Assembly: GCF_016808335.1 (NCBI RefSeq)
Contig: NC_053153.1
Location: 25,840,090 to 25,904,089 of the forward strand
Direction of reading: 5' to 3'
Source: Panicum virgatum
Lineage: Eukaryota; Streptophyta; Magnoliopsida; Poales; Poaceae
DNA length: 64,000 bases
The notes below the pieces were generated by a model, which ran no database searches, had not been told where the DNA came from, and saw nothing but the letters and a program-made list of their open reading frames with translations. The position numbers and the translations under genes were made by a program. Position 1 is the first letter of the stretch; each line of letters opens with the position of its first letter. Below are positions 22,796 through 34,244 of the stretch, one piece after another.

Positions 22796-24968
22796 TGAAA
22801 GGGCATCTAGGACCCTAGTGTGTTTTGGTGGATTGATTGACACCACGATTAAAGGACTAACCATCTTGTTGAGTATATGAGCAGGAATTGATTATCATAT
22901 TTGTGATATATGCGATGTAATGTACTAATGTTCTAGACAAGGCTCATATGACAAGATGAATGCCACGACATGATCTAGTATGAGAATGATGACAAGCAAT
23001 GAATATTATGTGAATTTGGATATGTGTTATTGATGAAGAATTCACTCCCATATCTAAATGAAGCTTGTTGAAGTATGTGGTACTCAAAATGACAAGCCAA
23101 GGTATTGTGATTGAGACAAGGTTGTATGCTTATGCATAGTCTCATATATTGGAAAACTTGTCATAAGAATTGCATGTGATATTTGATGATCAAGCAAGTA
23201 TGAAAGAAATGGTTTTCATTATAATGGCAAAATCAATGTAAGTTCAAGAGGGCTCTTGTGAATAAATGGATGGGATCTAAAGGCGAGTCCCTAGTAAGCA
23301 TAGGCTTAGTGTGGGCAAGAACACTGATAATGATCAAGTCCAAGAATTTTAAGAGATAAGGAGAATTTCATATTGAGAGGTGTCATTCATTAGAGAAGAA
23401 AAATAGCTTGTGAATCAAAATGGATTTCATTGTGAGTTAAATGTGATACAAGCCTATGTGAAGCTATATATGATGCAAGGATGAAAAGTTGGAATTCGGG
23501 AATGGGTTTCTAGGAACTAAGCTTGGAGAAGGACAAGTGTGGTTGTGCCGAGGAACCGATGCTAGGGTGACGAAACATTCTTTAGGTTCAACTTGAAGAA
23601 TCTTGGTCATGTATGGTGTTCATGTTGACAAGTATCAATCTTTCTAGAATATTATTGTGAAGATAGTGACTTGAACTAGAAGTGAATTTCATTCAAGGAT
23701 AATGGTTCAAAGTCACTAGCTCAAGGAAGATGTGCTCAAAGTAAAGAAGCCAAATTGGATGCAATCCTCAGATTGTGATTGATCAACGCACGACATTAGA
23801 TGAAAATGAGAAGCTCAAGAAGTTGAAATGTAATTTATCTTTGATCTTGAGTTTAGGTATGCCGTACTATCAAGAGGGATGCATCACAATGGTCTTTGGT
23901 TTAGTCTCGGTGCTCAAGTAACCCAAGTGAGTTGTGAGAGACACAAAAGGCCTCAAGTGCACATTTGACTGTTCTGCCCGGGCAAATCCGGAAGCACTAA
24001 TGGCGGTTGGTTTGAAAACCCGGAGGTTTCGGGTTCTAGAATCTGGAAATTCCGGGTTCTAACTGTCACATAGCGGCTAGTTTTGTTAGGACTGGCTATT
24101 TATACCCCTTAGCCCCCCTTCTAGGTGGGCTGCTGTTCCAGGCTCTATTCTGTTGATTGCTGGTTGTCCCAAGAAGCTTGGTAGCCAAAGTTGAGCTCTC
24201 TCCAACCTCTCTTTGTGAGATTGTGTGATTAGAGAATATCTCTGAGTTGGGTTGAGAGAGTGAATGCTTGAGAGCACTAAAGAGCACAGCAAACCTTGAG
24301 CACTTGAGCTTAGCCGAGATTTGTATGATTCGCATTTGTTACTATTAGAGGTGAAGCCTCCTAGACGGCTAGGCGTCGCCGGCTAGCTCCTAAGGATTGT
24401 GGTGAGCAGCGGTAAGTTTGTTGCAGCACCGATCTTGTGCCACGAGGGCGCATGGTCATATAGTGGAAGGAGAAGATAGCTTGACCTTGGAGTCGATATA
24501 AGCTTCCTCAACGGAGACTAGGATTCACACGTGGGTGCACGGGGTGAATCTGAACTTCGGTAAAATAAATCCTTGTGTTTATTGCATTTAGATTTGTTTT
24601 GTGGATTTGAGGAGCTCTCCATTAGACACTTCTGTCTTGGAGAGTTTGTTGTTTTGTGCGTTTAGGATATGTGTGAACCTGCTTAAGGAACTTTACTGAG
24701 CAGACTCTACAATTGGGGTTTGAATTTATATTCATTTACTAGCACTACTTTTATTGTGTTCACTCTATTCTGAGTGAACTCGGAAGTTCCGGATTGATAA
24801 ACCTGGAAGTTCCGAGTTCACCTACTGTCTAGCCCAAATCCGGAAGTTCCGGATTTTAAACCCGGAAGTTCCTGTTTTGGCAGACAGTGGATTTTATCCG
24901 TTGCATTTGAGTGAAAATTTATAGGTGCGCCTATTCACCCCCCTCTAGGCGACATCAAGGTCTTCTTA
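22796..24968 (+). repeat. 5' LTR of element D
   Basis: Starts TGAAAGGGCATCTAGG and ends at TCTTCTTA, where the 3' LTR has TCCTCTCA. The terminal CA has thus become TA. The TATA-like TATTTATA lies near 24095. Confidence 0.88.
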
Positions 24969-24970
24969 AT

Positions 24971-24982
24971 TGGTATCAGAGC
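24971..24982 (+). promoter_or_regulatory. Primer-binding site of element D
   Basis: TGGTATCAGAGC, a perfect initiator Met-tRNA-type site, two bases after the LTR. Confidence 0.85.
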
Positions 24983-25020
24983 CTAACTTCACATCAAAGC
25001 TTAACCGCCGTGAAGAAACG

Positions 25021-26864
25021 ATGTCGACGTCCTATGTGGTACCCGTTGAGCCGCTTGTAAGTGATGGCTCAAATTATGCTCCCTGGTCCATTCATGTTCA
25101 TAAACATTTGCGGAAGCTTGGTCCACTTGCTGAACGGGTTGTAGTTGCAAGCATCCTTCCTCCAAATTTTAGTTGGAAAAATGTTGACATAACAAATCAA
25201 ATGGAAATGGATTGCATGCAACTCAACGCGTTAATTACTGATTATTTGCTGAGTGTTACATGCGCAGAAATTAGTGATATCATTCTTGAGGATGAAGAAA
25301 TGCGAGAAAATGCCTATCTCATTTGGAAATTTCTCAAGAATCTTTATAGCAAAAATTACTCAGTATCATTAGTAATCAACATAGCTTATCAAGAATCATC
25401 TATCAAGAGTCAGGAAGACAAAGTTTAAAAAGGCATTAAGTCAACTCCAGAAATTATAGCAAACCCGGATGTTCTGGATTCAGAACCCAGAAGTTCTGGA
25501 TTTAGGAGTGATACTGAATATTGTCAGTCAGATGATGAATCAGCCTCCACTTGTTCTGCTCAATCACATTATGGTCATCATCAGTGCTTTATGGCCACAA
25601 CTGAAGAGAAGTCAGACTCAGACAGTGAGAATGACAGTGACAGTGAGAATGACAGTGATAGTGATGATGATGAAAAAGAGGAGTTAATGCATGAACTTGG
25701 AAAGCTGGACAAAAAGGTTAGAAAAATAGTGATTGAAATGATGAAAAGAGTGACAATTCAACATCATGAGATTAAGAGGCTAGAAAAGCTTCTCAAGAAA
25801 AAAGATGAAGAGCTCAAGAGTCTTAATCAAGTGCAAAAGAATAATGAAGATCTCAAGACTCAAATAGATGAGCTCACCAACAAGCTTATGCAAGAGCAAA
25901 CTCTTGGTATGAAACTCAAATGCTCAAATGAAAGGCTTGTGGATTCACTTGCCACTCTAGAGGTAGCTTATGAGGTCATGGTTATAGTGGTAAAGTCATA
26001 TAAGCAAACTGACAACACTTGCTCACAAAATGAGAACAAAGAGAAACAATCTTGGTATGAGTAAGTGATCGTAATGATGACCAAGCTCTAGAGAATGAAG
26101 TGCTCAAACAAGAGGTTGAGAGGCTCTCTCAAGACTTGTCAAAATTTAAAGGCAAGAGTGTTGTGCAACCTTCTCAAGATAACTGTGAAACCATGGTGAA
26201 GAAGTTTGAGAAGGGGACCACCGTGCAAAACTCATGCAACCTTATACACAAGTTAAAGGAGAGCAAGTCTCAAACAAAGAAAAAGAATTTAACTCATGTC
26301 AAATGCTTCAAGTGATCCAACATGGGACATTATGCTTCAATGTGCTCAAACATGCTAGAAGGCCAGCAAACTCTCTCCAAGAGACAAAGAAGCCTTGCCA
26401 AAAGAAGATGTTTTGGCTGCTGCAAAATGGGACACAGAATTGCAACTTGCCCAGATAAGTCAGGCAAACCCGGAAGTTTTGGATTGAGCAAACCGGAAGT
26501 TCCGGCTTTGAAATCCCAAAGGCACTTCAGGCCAAACAAGGGTTTCAAGAAGGCTCAAGAAAAATATTTGGAGAGGAAAGCAGTCAATGACAATAAGAAC
26601 AAGCCATCAAGCAACATCAAGCACAAAATTTGCTACACATGTCGAGAAAAAGGACATCTTGGTAAGGATTGTCCAAACGGTAACCCTCCTATGCCAAACT
26701 TGATCAACAATGTACCTTTATGCTATAGGAGACCCTCAAATGGTGTTGCCACCGGTAGGATGATGAGTTCATCAACTACTCGCCCAAGAGCCATTTGGGT
26801 TCCCAAATCATTGTTGACTAACCTTCATGGACCCAATGTGGCTTGGGTACCAAAATGTGCTTGA
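25021..26864 (+). pseudogene. Element D gag with three zinc knuckles, decayed
   Basis: Start chosen at ATG 25021 (MSTSYVVPVEPL). The first 135 residues match the Copia gag (UBN2-type) pattern: GSNYAPWSIHVHKHL, then LIWKFLKNLYS. A stop at 25426 is followed by an acidic Ser/Asp repeat (about 25615-25680) and a long coiled coil (KRLEKLLKKKDEEL and similar). A frame change near 26060 leads to a second coiled segment and the knuckles. Knuckle 1 (about 26305-26350) has a stop in place of its second Cys. Knuckles 2 (CFGCCKMGHRIATC, about 26410) and 3 (CYTCREKGHLGKDC, about 26633) are intact. It ends IWVPK...WVPKCA, the usual border before pol, which is absent. By family it is the particle and RNA-binding protein. 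Confidence 0.8.
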
Positions 26865-29543
26865 AAGAATCAGCAGGTACTTAGAGATGCATTGAGGACA
26901 TGGCAACCATGAGAAGAGCTTCACCTCAACATCATTGCCCAAAGTTCATCTAGAAAATCGCCAAGTCAAACTCAAACTGATCCATCATTCCAATGCATCT
27001 CCGGTAACAAGTATTTTCTCCTTAGCTAATCAGGTTCTTATATTTGAGATTGCTTTGTGTAATTTCAAATAAAAGGTTTTGATTAGCTCACCTTGTTAAT
27101 TTGTGAAATGTATGCAATTATGCAATTGTGACATATGATGCTCTTAATAAGCTCTGTGGTGGAGCTAGTGTTTTAGTGATATCACAGGAGCATCTACAAG
27201 CATTAAAGGATCAAGAAAGGTCAAGAATTCATAAGTTACACTTAGTCGAGAAAATCTGGAGAAGCCAAAAGTTCCGGATTTTATAACCCGAAAGTTCCGG
27301 ATTCTCACTGAAAATTACTGATGAGACAAAATTGAGAAGACAGTGGTTTTGTGAACAACAATAATCATTCATATCATGTTAACAACACAACACTGTGAGC
27401 TCATTCTTGACTTACTCTATGTTTTAGATAAAATCCTTGATTAAATGAACAAGATATGAAATGAGTCTCCTCAAGTGTCTTTATTGATCATAAGTGCATA
27501 TTTGAAGAATTCTATCCTTGATGCACTTATTTAGGGGGAGTTTATTTCATATTTTGTGTCCTTGCCACTAACCTTGCTTTCAAGGCTTCATGTGTGTAGA
27601 TAAACATATACATGATAGCAAGGATCGTTTGGCTTTGTATGAGTATGCCACTTGATTTCAATGTCGTCAATCCAACTTGAAAAAGGTGTATCTAAACTCA
27701 GAATTGGATTGCTTATCTCTTTGTGTGGCTGCTCTCCAAAATAAGGCTTAAGATCCTCATTTTGTCTTAATCGATCAAAAGATGCACATATACTTGTCTT
27801 CCATATACATGTGTGCATCATTCACCTCTGAGGAACTTAGTCCATGCTATGAGGCTTTACTGCTTGACGACTCATTGCCTTCCACATTTCAAGAGTCATC
27901 AAGCACAAAGCTAGGGCGTGTACTACTAATGTGATTTACTTGGACCTTTGAGCTTTTCATGATTTATCAAAAGAAAAGAGTTCAAGTTATGTTTATGATG
28001 ATTATGTACAAGCCATGTATGAGAGATCCTTCTCTTGTGAAGGACATGGAACCTAAAGGGCCAAGGTATGTTTTATTAGTGTCAAGTACTTATGATTAGC
28101 ATCTAGGCCCTCTACATGCTAGTGTGTGCATGTTTTATATCAAGTAATTCCAAGTCATTTAGTGTACCTTTAGATATTTGGTTGATACCTTCTTCTAAAG
28201 ATGACTTAGAGTCAAGAGAACTAAAATGTTGTGAGGTATGAGCCAAATATGCTAAGAACGGTACTTGACTTGAGCTACTAGATACATGAGTGTTATAGGA
28301 TAGATCTTTCGAAAAACCAACTAGTATGCTAGGTGTGTGTTTTTTTTAAAAACTTTTGGTTCTCGGTCTTTGTGACCATGTCTAGTTGTCTTGTGGTTAT
28401 AGTTACCCTTGCTTGGTTGTTGGCTAACCACAAGAAGCAAGACTCTCTCAAGTCCATAGGATCTATTCAAATCTCATCTCAAGGGCTATACTTTTGGAAA
28501 TGCTATCCCACATCAAAGTCAAGCCTAGGTTCCTATTTCAAATGGATATCTAAGACAAAGGAACCAAAATATCGAAATCTTTCTCTTATCAAGGTCCTCT
28601 CATCTAGAAATCAATCTATATCAACACCTTTTGAAATATTTTGCTCAAATCTGAAAAAGTCTGGATACTTTGATTTTCAGCCCGGATACTCTGGTTTTTC
28701 TCTCGGATTCTCTAAACATTTACACATGAGCATAAGTGAACCCGGAAGTTCCGAGTTTCAAAACCCGGAATTTCCGGATTTAGTGGGTAAAAATATTCAC
28801 CTCCAAAGTTCTGAGAAATTTTCATGGCTAAAAGGGTTCCAAAATTATTATGGATATCTAAGAAGTTGGAACTTACATTTATCTTGGGCAAATACATTCA
28901 AAATCAAGCCAAGTCAGTGGGGTTAAGTGAAAACCGGAAGTTCCGGTTTTCCAAACCCAGAAGATCCGGATTTTAATCGGTATATCACTATTCAGCCCGT
29001 GACTTACCTTTTCACCCCTCATTCTTTCACTCACATACTGCCAGACACTAATACTATTTGAGAGAGGCAATTTTGGGGCGATTCGGCGCTTTGACCAAAG
29101 ATTTCAAGGGGCAAAGGTGGAGTCTTGGTGATTCAAATCCAGAGGTTCCGGATCCATCCTCCGGAATCGATTTCAAATCCATCCCACCATGTGCAACGGT
29201 ACAAAATCAATATTTTTGCCTGATCTCTCTACCTAGGATTGATCTGTTCGATTCCTTTGGTAGAACACCTACATTTAGACCATAGATGATGCCCCTAGCA
29301 AAATATTCATGTTTCTATGGTCGATTTAGATGATGTTCAAATTCTAGGGTTTTCTAGGCAAACCCGGATTTCATACCCGGAAGTTCCGGATTTCATACCC
29401 GGAAGTTCCGGATTCACCCAGAGAGCTGAAATCCAGTTTTCATCTTCCAAACTTCTCAGTTTCTTTTACCCAGAATCATTCCTGTCCTAAAATATAGATG
29501 TCTTTGTTGTTCCACAGATAACTCAGATGAGGAAAGGTTTGTT
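26865..29543 (+). other. Element D noncoding interior in place of pol
   Basis: 2.7 kb with no domain of protease, integrase or reverse transcriptase. It contains a GGGGGAG tract near 27534 and at least eleven CCGGAAGTTCCGG-like motifs (for example near 27290, 28741, 28934, 29139, 29380, 29402). An open frame at 28333-28926 reads through such motifs and resembles no known protein. Confidence 0.6.
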
Positions 29544-31345
29544 TTGAGGAGGAGGAGCAAAAATCCTAATGTTTCTATTGGGACAAGGAGATCTATGAGG
29601 CAACTCTCCAGAGGCACCTTACATATTGCAGATGAGCCTGAAATTCAAGAAGAGAACAATGGCAGTGACACTTCTAGTGATGATGTGGAGGAAAGTGATC
29701 TAAACTATCAGGAATCACCTTCCCATGGGACAAAGAGGAGTGGTAGGCAAATGAGGGGCAACAACAGCAGTGGTGGCCATGGGGTTGGTAGTGGTGGTGC
29801 TCAACCCGATGAAGAAGAGGAAGAGGAACAAGAGGTACAACAGACCGGTTAGCCACTCTTTGTGACTGGAGAAATGTTGTGAAAGCCAAGTATTCCCCAT
29901 GATTATATCATGATTGATTATATGAAGAGGGGAATGGCAGACAAAGTAAGAAAAAAAGATTGAAGAACTCTTTGCGTGCTAAGAAAGGAAGAAGTGTTGA
30001 TTATAGATTTCAAATCAAGTTCCATCAAGACTTCTATGTGAGTGCAATTCTTTGCAAGAAATACAAGGTGGCACGCTCCCAATATATGGATTGGAAGAAA
30101 TTTGAGGATATGGAGGATCCTATATTCAATGAGATCATCAATGCTTGCAAGCAGAAGCACATCTATAGGATCATGAGCTTCAGGTATGATTGGAACATTG
30201 AAGTCATAGCTCAGTTTTATGTCACTTGCTATTTCGAGACACGTGGAGATGTGAGATGGGTCCATTGGATGACAGAAGGAAAATGGTACAAGATTAACTA
30301 TTTTGAGTTTGCTTCCATGTTCGGTTTTGAGAAGAGTGATTATGAGCGTCCTAGACTTCACATTGGGTCTACTCTTCCCAAAGAAGACGTGAAAGACATG
30401 TACTTTCCCGGTCGTGAATGGAAGTATGGAGAACCTAAAGGACTCATTCCATTCTATGCTTATCTCAACAAGTTCGTTAGGAAGACACTTGCTCCTAGAG
30501 AGGGTGATGCTCACAATATCTCATCATATGCAAAGAATTTGTTGCTTGCTTTAACTCCTAGTGAGCCAGAGTTCAGTGTTTTTGATTACATATGGGAGGA
30601 AATCAAGTCCATATCTGAAACCCCTCAAAAGTGTTGTGGTTTTGGTGCTTATCTCATGTTCATGATTGATCAAAAGACCCACAAAAGGTGTGATTACATA
30701 CATCCTCCCATTGACATCAAGAAGGATTCACACCCCGGACCCACTCTTGCTAAAATTATGGCATCTAGAGAGCAAGCTGCTGCTCAAGGGGACAATGATG
30801 CAGCTCCACACGCTCCTACACATGCTCCTAGTGCATCACATGCCCCTACTCACTCCCATTCTAGGCGTGGTGGCTCTAGAGCTCAAAATTGGGAAAAGCC
30901 TCCCTCTCCAATTAGAAAGATGTTTAATCTAATTTTTGGAATGTGCAAGTCCACAAATGATGTGGTGCACAAGGAGAGGCAAAGGAGAAAGAAAGACACC
31001 TTGAGGCTCAAGAAAATGCAAGAGACAATGTTGCCAAATGATCCTCCCTCTCCTATTGGCTCTGAAGGACAGCAAAGCGAGCTTGAAAATTTGGAGAAAA
31101 TAAATGCTAGATATCAACAAGAAGATTATTTGGGGCAGCTCTATGGTAGTGGGACAACTTCTTATGTTAATCCTACCTTTGTGGATCCCTCGAGTGCTCC
31201 TTTCATGCCACATGCAGCTCAGTATCCACAACCTCCATCCTATGGATTTGATGCCTTTAGCGCTCGGATGTTTGACCAACATGTTGGTGATGTAGGGCAA
31301 GGGACTAGAGGGCAAGGTGGAAGAAATGATGATGACCAACAGTAG
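29544..31345 (+). pseudogene. Element D ORF2, retrotransposon extra ORF, one frameshift
   Basis: The first part (29544-29849) is basic then acidic, with Ser/Gly-rich stretches and EEEEEEQE. A short stretch with stops and one frame change near 29950 leads into a 461-residue open frame (29960-31345). Its folded core has YDWNIEVIAQFYVTCYFE, VRWVHWMTEGKWYKI and FEFASMFGF, followed by PREGDAHNISSYAKNLL. The C-terminal third has Ala/Pro/His-rich and Gln-rich segments. The core follows the same order of motifs as family A ORF2 (MEFL, VYFRFFNEQFEMTL, FSVALGF). This class is widespread in plant retrotransposons, and its function is not established to my knowledge. It is the best-preserved long ORF among the elements here. 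Confidence 0.65.
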
Positions 31346-32013
31346 GAGCTCCAAATGAACTCCCCATAGACCCTTCTTGGTGATGGATGACAAAGGGGGA
31401 GAAATTGTTGAAGATTAAAGCTTCTACTCAGATTTCAGTGTTTCTGGTCAGGCAAACCCGGAGGTTCCGGGTTTCCAAATCCGGAAGTTTCGGATTTGGG
31501 TGTGGGATGCCACATGCCTTGTAATAAATTCGTTTTAGCTCATGTGGACTTGAGAACAATTTGTAATGTGTGATATTGTGTGGTGAACCATGTTTAGATG
31601 CTTTAAACTAAGATGTGATGCTTGTTAGTGTGATAAAATATGATGGAATGATGATTTGTTGTTTTCAGGCCAGTTCTGCCTAGCAAATCCGGAAGTTCTG
31701 GATTTGGAACCCGGAGGTTCCGGGTTTGGGCAGACAGAACTGACCTGCTTCTTTTATCTTACTATTGTCTGAGATGTTTGTCATATGCATCACGTATTAC
31801 ATGCTCACACATTTATTTTGCACTCCACGGATGCTAAGATTTAGGGGGAGCTCTTTGTTTTCTTGTGAACATGTGCAAAAGGGCATTAAGGCCAAATTGT
31901 TTGAATACCATTCAAATGCACATAGTGAGGGGGAGCTCCTACTAAATCTGAAAATTCAGAAACTAGATTTGATTATATCTTTTTGTAAGGTTTAATCAGT
32001 GTTATCATCAATC

Positions 32014-32029
32014 ACCAAAAGGGGGAGAT
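32014..32029 (+). promoter_or_regulatory. Polypurine tract of element D
   Basis: CCAAAAGGGGGAGAT abuts the 3' LTR start at 32030. Similar GGGGGAG tracts occur at about 31395, 31842 and 31930, so several potential primers lie in the last 650 bp. Confidence 0.75.
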
Positions 32030-34239
32030 TGAAAGGGCATCTAGGCCCCTAGTATGTTTTGGTGGATTGATTGACACCACGATTAAAGGACTAACCATCT
32101 TATTGAGTATATGAGCAGGAATTGATTATCATATTTATGATATATGCGATATAATGTACTAATGTTCTAGACAAGGCTCATATGACAAGATGAATGCCAC
32201 GACATGATCTAGTATGAGAATGATAACAAGCAATGTGTATTGTGCGAATTGGGATATGTGATATTGATGAAGAATTCACTCCCATATCTAAATGAAGCTT
32301 GTTGAAGTATGTGGTACTCAAAATGACAAGCCAAAGTATTGTGATTGAGACAAGGTTGTATGCTTATGCATAGTCTCATATATTGGAAAACTTGTCATAA
32401 GAATTGCATGTGATATTTGATGATCAAGCAAGTATGAAAGAAATGGTTTTCACTATAATGGCAAAAATCAATGTGAGTTCAAGAGGGCTCTTGTGAATAA
32501 ATGGATGGGATCGAAAGGTGAGTCTCTAGAGGCTACGTAAGCATAGGCTTAGCATGGGTAAGAAGACCGATAATGATCAAGTCCAAGAATTCTAGGAGAC
32601 AAGGAGAATTTCATTTTGACATGTGTTATTTATTAGAGAAGAAAAATAGTTTGTGAATCAAAATGGATTTCATTGTGAGTTAAATGTGATACAAGCCTAT
32701 GTGAAGCTATATATGATGCAAGGATGAAGAGTTGGAATTCAGGAATGGGTTTCTAGGAACTAAGCTTGGAGAAGGACAAGCGTGGTTGTGCCGAGGAACC
32801 GATGCTAGGGTGACGAAATGTTCTTTGGGTTCAACTTGAAGAATCTTGGTCATGTATGTTGTTCATGTTGGCAAGTATCAATCTTTCTAGAATCTTATTG
32901 TGAAGACGGTGACTTGAACTAGAAGTGGATTTCATTCAAGGATAATGGTTCAAAGTCACTAGCTCAATGAAGATGTGCTCAAAGTAAATAAGCCAAGTTG
33001 GATGCAATCCTCATATTGTGATTGATCAACGCACGACATAAGATAAAAATGAGAAGCTAAAGAAGTTGAAATGTAATTTATCTTTGATCTTGAGTTTAGA
33101 TATATCGTACTGTCAAGAGGGATGCATCACAATGGTCTTTGGTATAGTCTCAGTGCTCAAGTAACCCAAGTGAGTTGTGAGAGACACAAAAGGCCTCAAG
33201 TGCACATTTGACTGTTCTGCCATGGCAAATTCGGAAGTTCCGGATTTGGCACCTAAAGCACTAACGGCTAGTTGGTTTGAAAACCTGGAGGTTCCGGGTT
33301 GTAGAATCCGGAAGTTCCGGGTTCTAACTGTTACATAACAGCTAGTTTTATTGGGACCGGCTATTTATACCCCTTAGCCCCCTCCTTGGTGGGCTGCTGT
33401 TCCAGGCTCTATTCTGTTAATTGCTAGTCGTCCCAAGAAGTTTGGTAGCCAAAGTTGAGCTCTCCCCAACCTCTCTTTGTGAGATTGTGTGATTAGAGAA
33501 TATCTTTGAGTTGGGTTGAGAGAGTGAATGCTTGAGAGCACTAAAGAGCACAGCAAACCTTGAGCACTTGAGCTTAGCCAAGATTTGTATGATTCACATT
33601 TGTTACTCTTGGAGGTGAAGCCTCATAGACGGCTAGGCGTCGCCGACTAGCTCCCAAGGACATGTGGTGAGCAGCGGCAAGTTTGTTGCAGCACCGATCT
33701 TGTGCCACGAGGGCGCATGGTCACATAGTGGAAGGAGGAGATAGCTTGACCTTGGGGTCGATATAAGCTTCCTTAACGGAGACTAGGATTCACACATGGG
33801 TGCACGGGGTGAATCTGAACTTCGGTAAAACAAATCCTTGTGTTCATTGCATTTACATTTGTTTTGTGGATTTGAGGAGCTCTCCATTAGACACTTGTGT
33901 CTTGGTGAGTTTGTTGTTTTGTGCGTGCAGGATCTATGTGAACTTGCTTAAGGAACTTCACTGAGCAGACTCTACAATTGGGGTTTGAATTTATATTCAT
34001 TTACTAGCACTACTTTTATTGTGTTCACTCTGTTCTGAGTGAACTCAGAAGTTCCGGATTGACAAACCCGGAAGTTCCGAGTTCACCTACTGTCTAGTCC
34101 AAATCTGGAAGTTTCGAATTTGAAACCCGGAAGTTTCGGGTTTGGCAGACAGTGAATTTTATCCGCTGCGTTTGAGTGAAAATTTGTAGGTGCGCCTATT
34201 CACCCCCTCCCCCCTCTAGGCGACATCAAGGTCCTCTCA
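32030..34239 (+). repeat. 3' LTR of element D (2210 bp)
   Basis: Starts TGAAAGGGCATCTAGG and ends CCTCTCA before the ACTCT duplication. It is highly similar to the 5' LTR, with small indels, so the insertion is not brand new. Confidence 0.88.
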
Positions 34240-34244
34240 ACTCT

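Larger units (their letters stand above)
22796..34239 (+). mobile_element. Copia-type element D, complete, non-autonomous (11.4 kb)
   Basis: Two long LTRs (2173 and 2210 bp) flank a Met-tRNA-type primer site, a gag ORF with zinc knuckles, 2.7 kb of noncoding sequence, a second ORF (29544-31345) and a G-rich polypurine tract. It is flanked by a perfect ACTCT duplication (22791-22795 and 34240-34244), so insertion into A copy 2 is certain. SIRE/Maximus-like gag and LTR style suggest Copia. No protease, integrase, reverse transcriptase or RNase H is seen. Short CCGGAAGTTCCGG-type motifs are scattered through LTRs, gag and noncoding parts. Confidence 0.9.

Noticed and set aside
28333..28926. 197-codon plus-strand frame in element D
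   Set aside because: It reads through noncoding interior and CCGGAAGTTCCGG motifs, with no similarity to known domains. The N-terminal hydrophobic stretch alone is not enough to call a gene.
29918..30514. 198-codon frame on the minus strand
   Set aside because: Antisense shadow of element D ORF2, which has the recognisable motifs.
24018..34140. CRISPR-like array
   Set aside because: The repeats are short, irregularly spaced, partly within coding sequence and in a plant retrotransposon.
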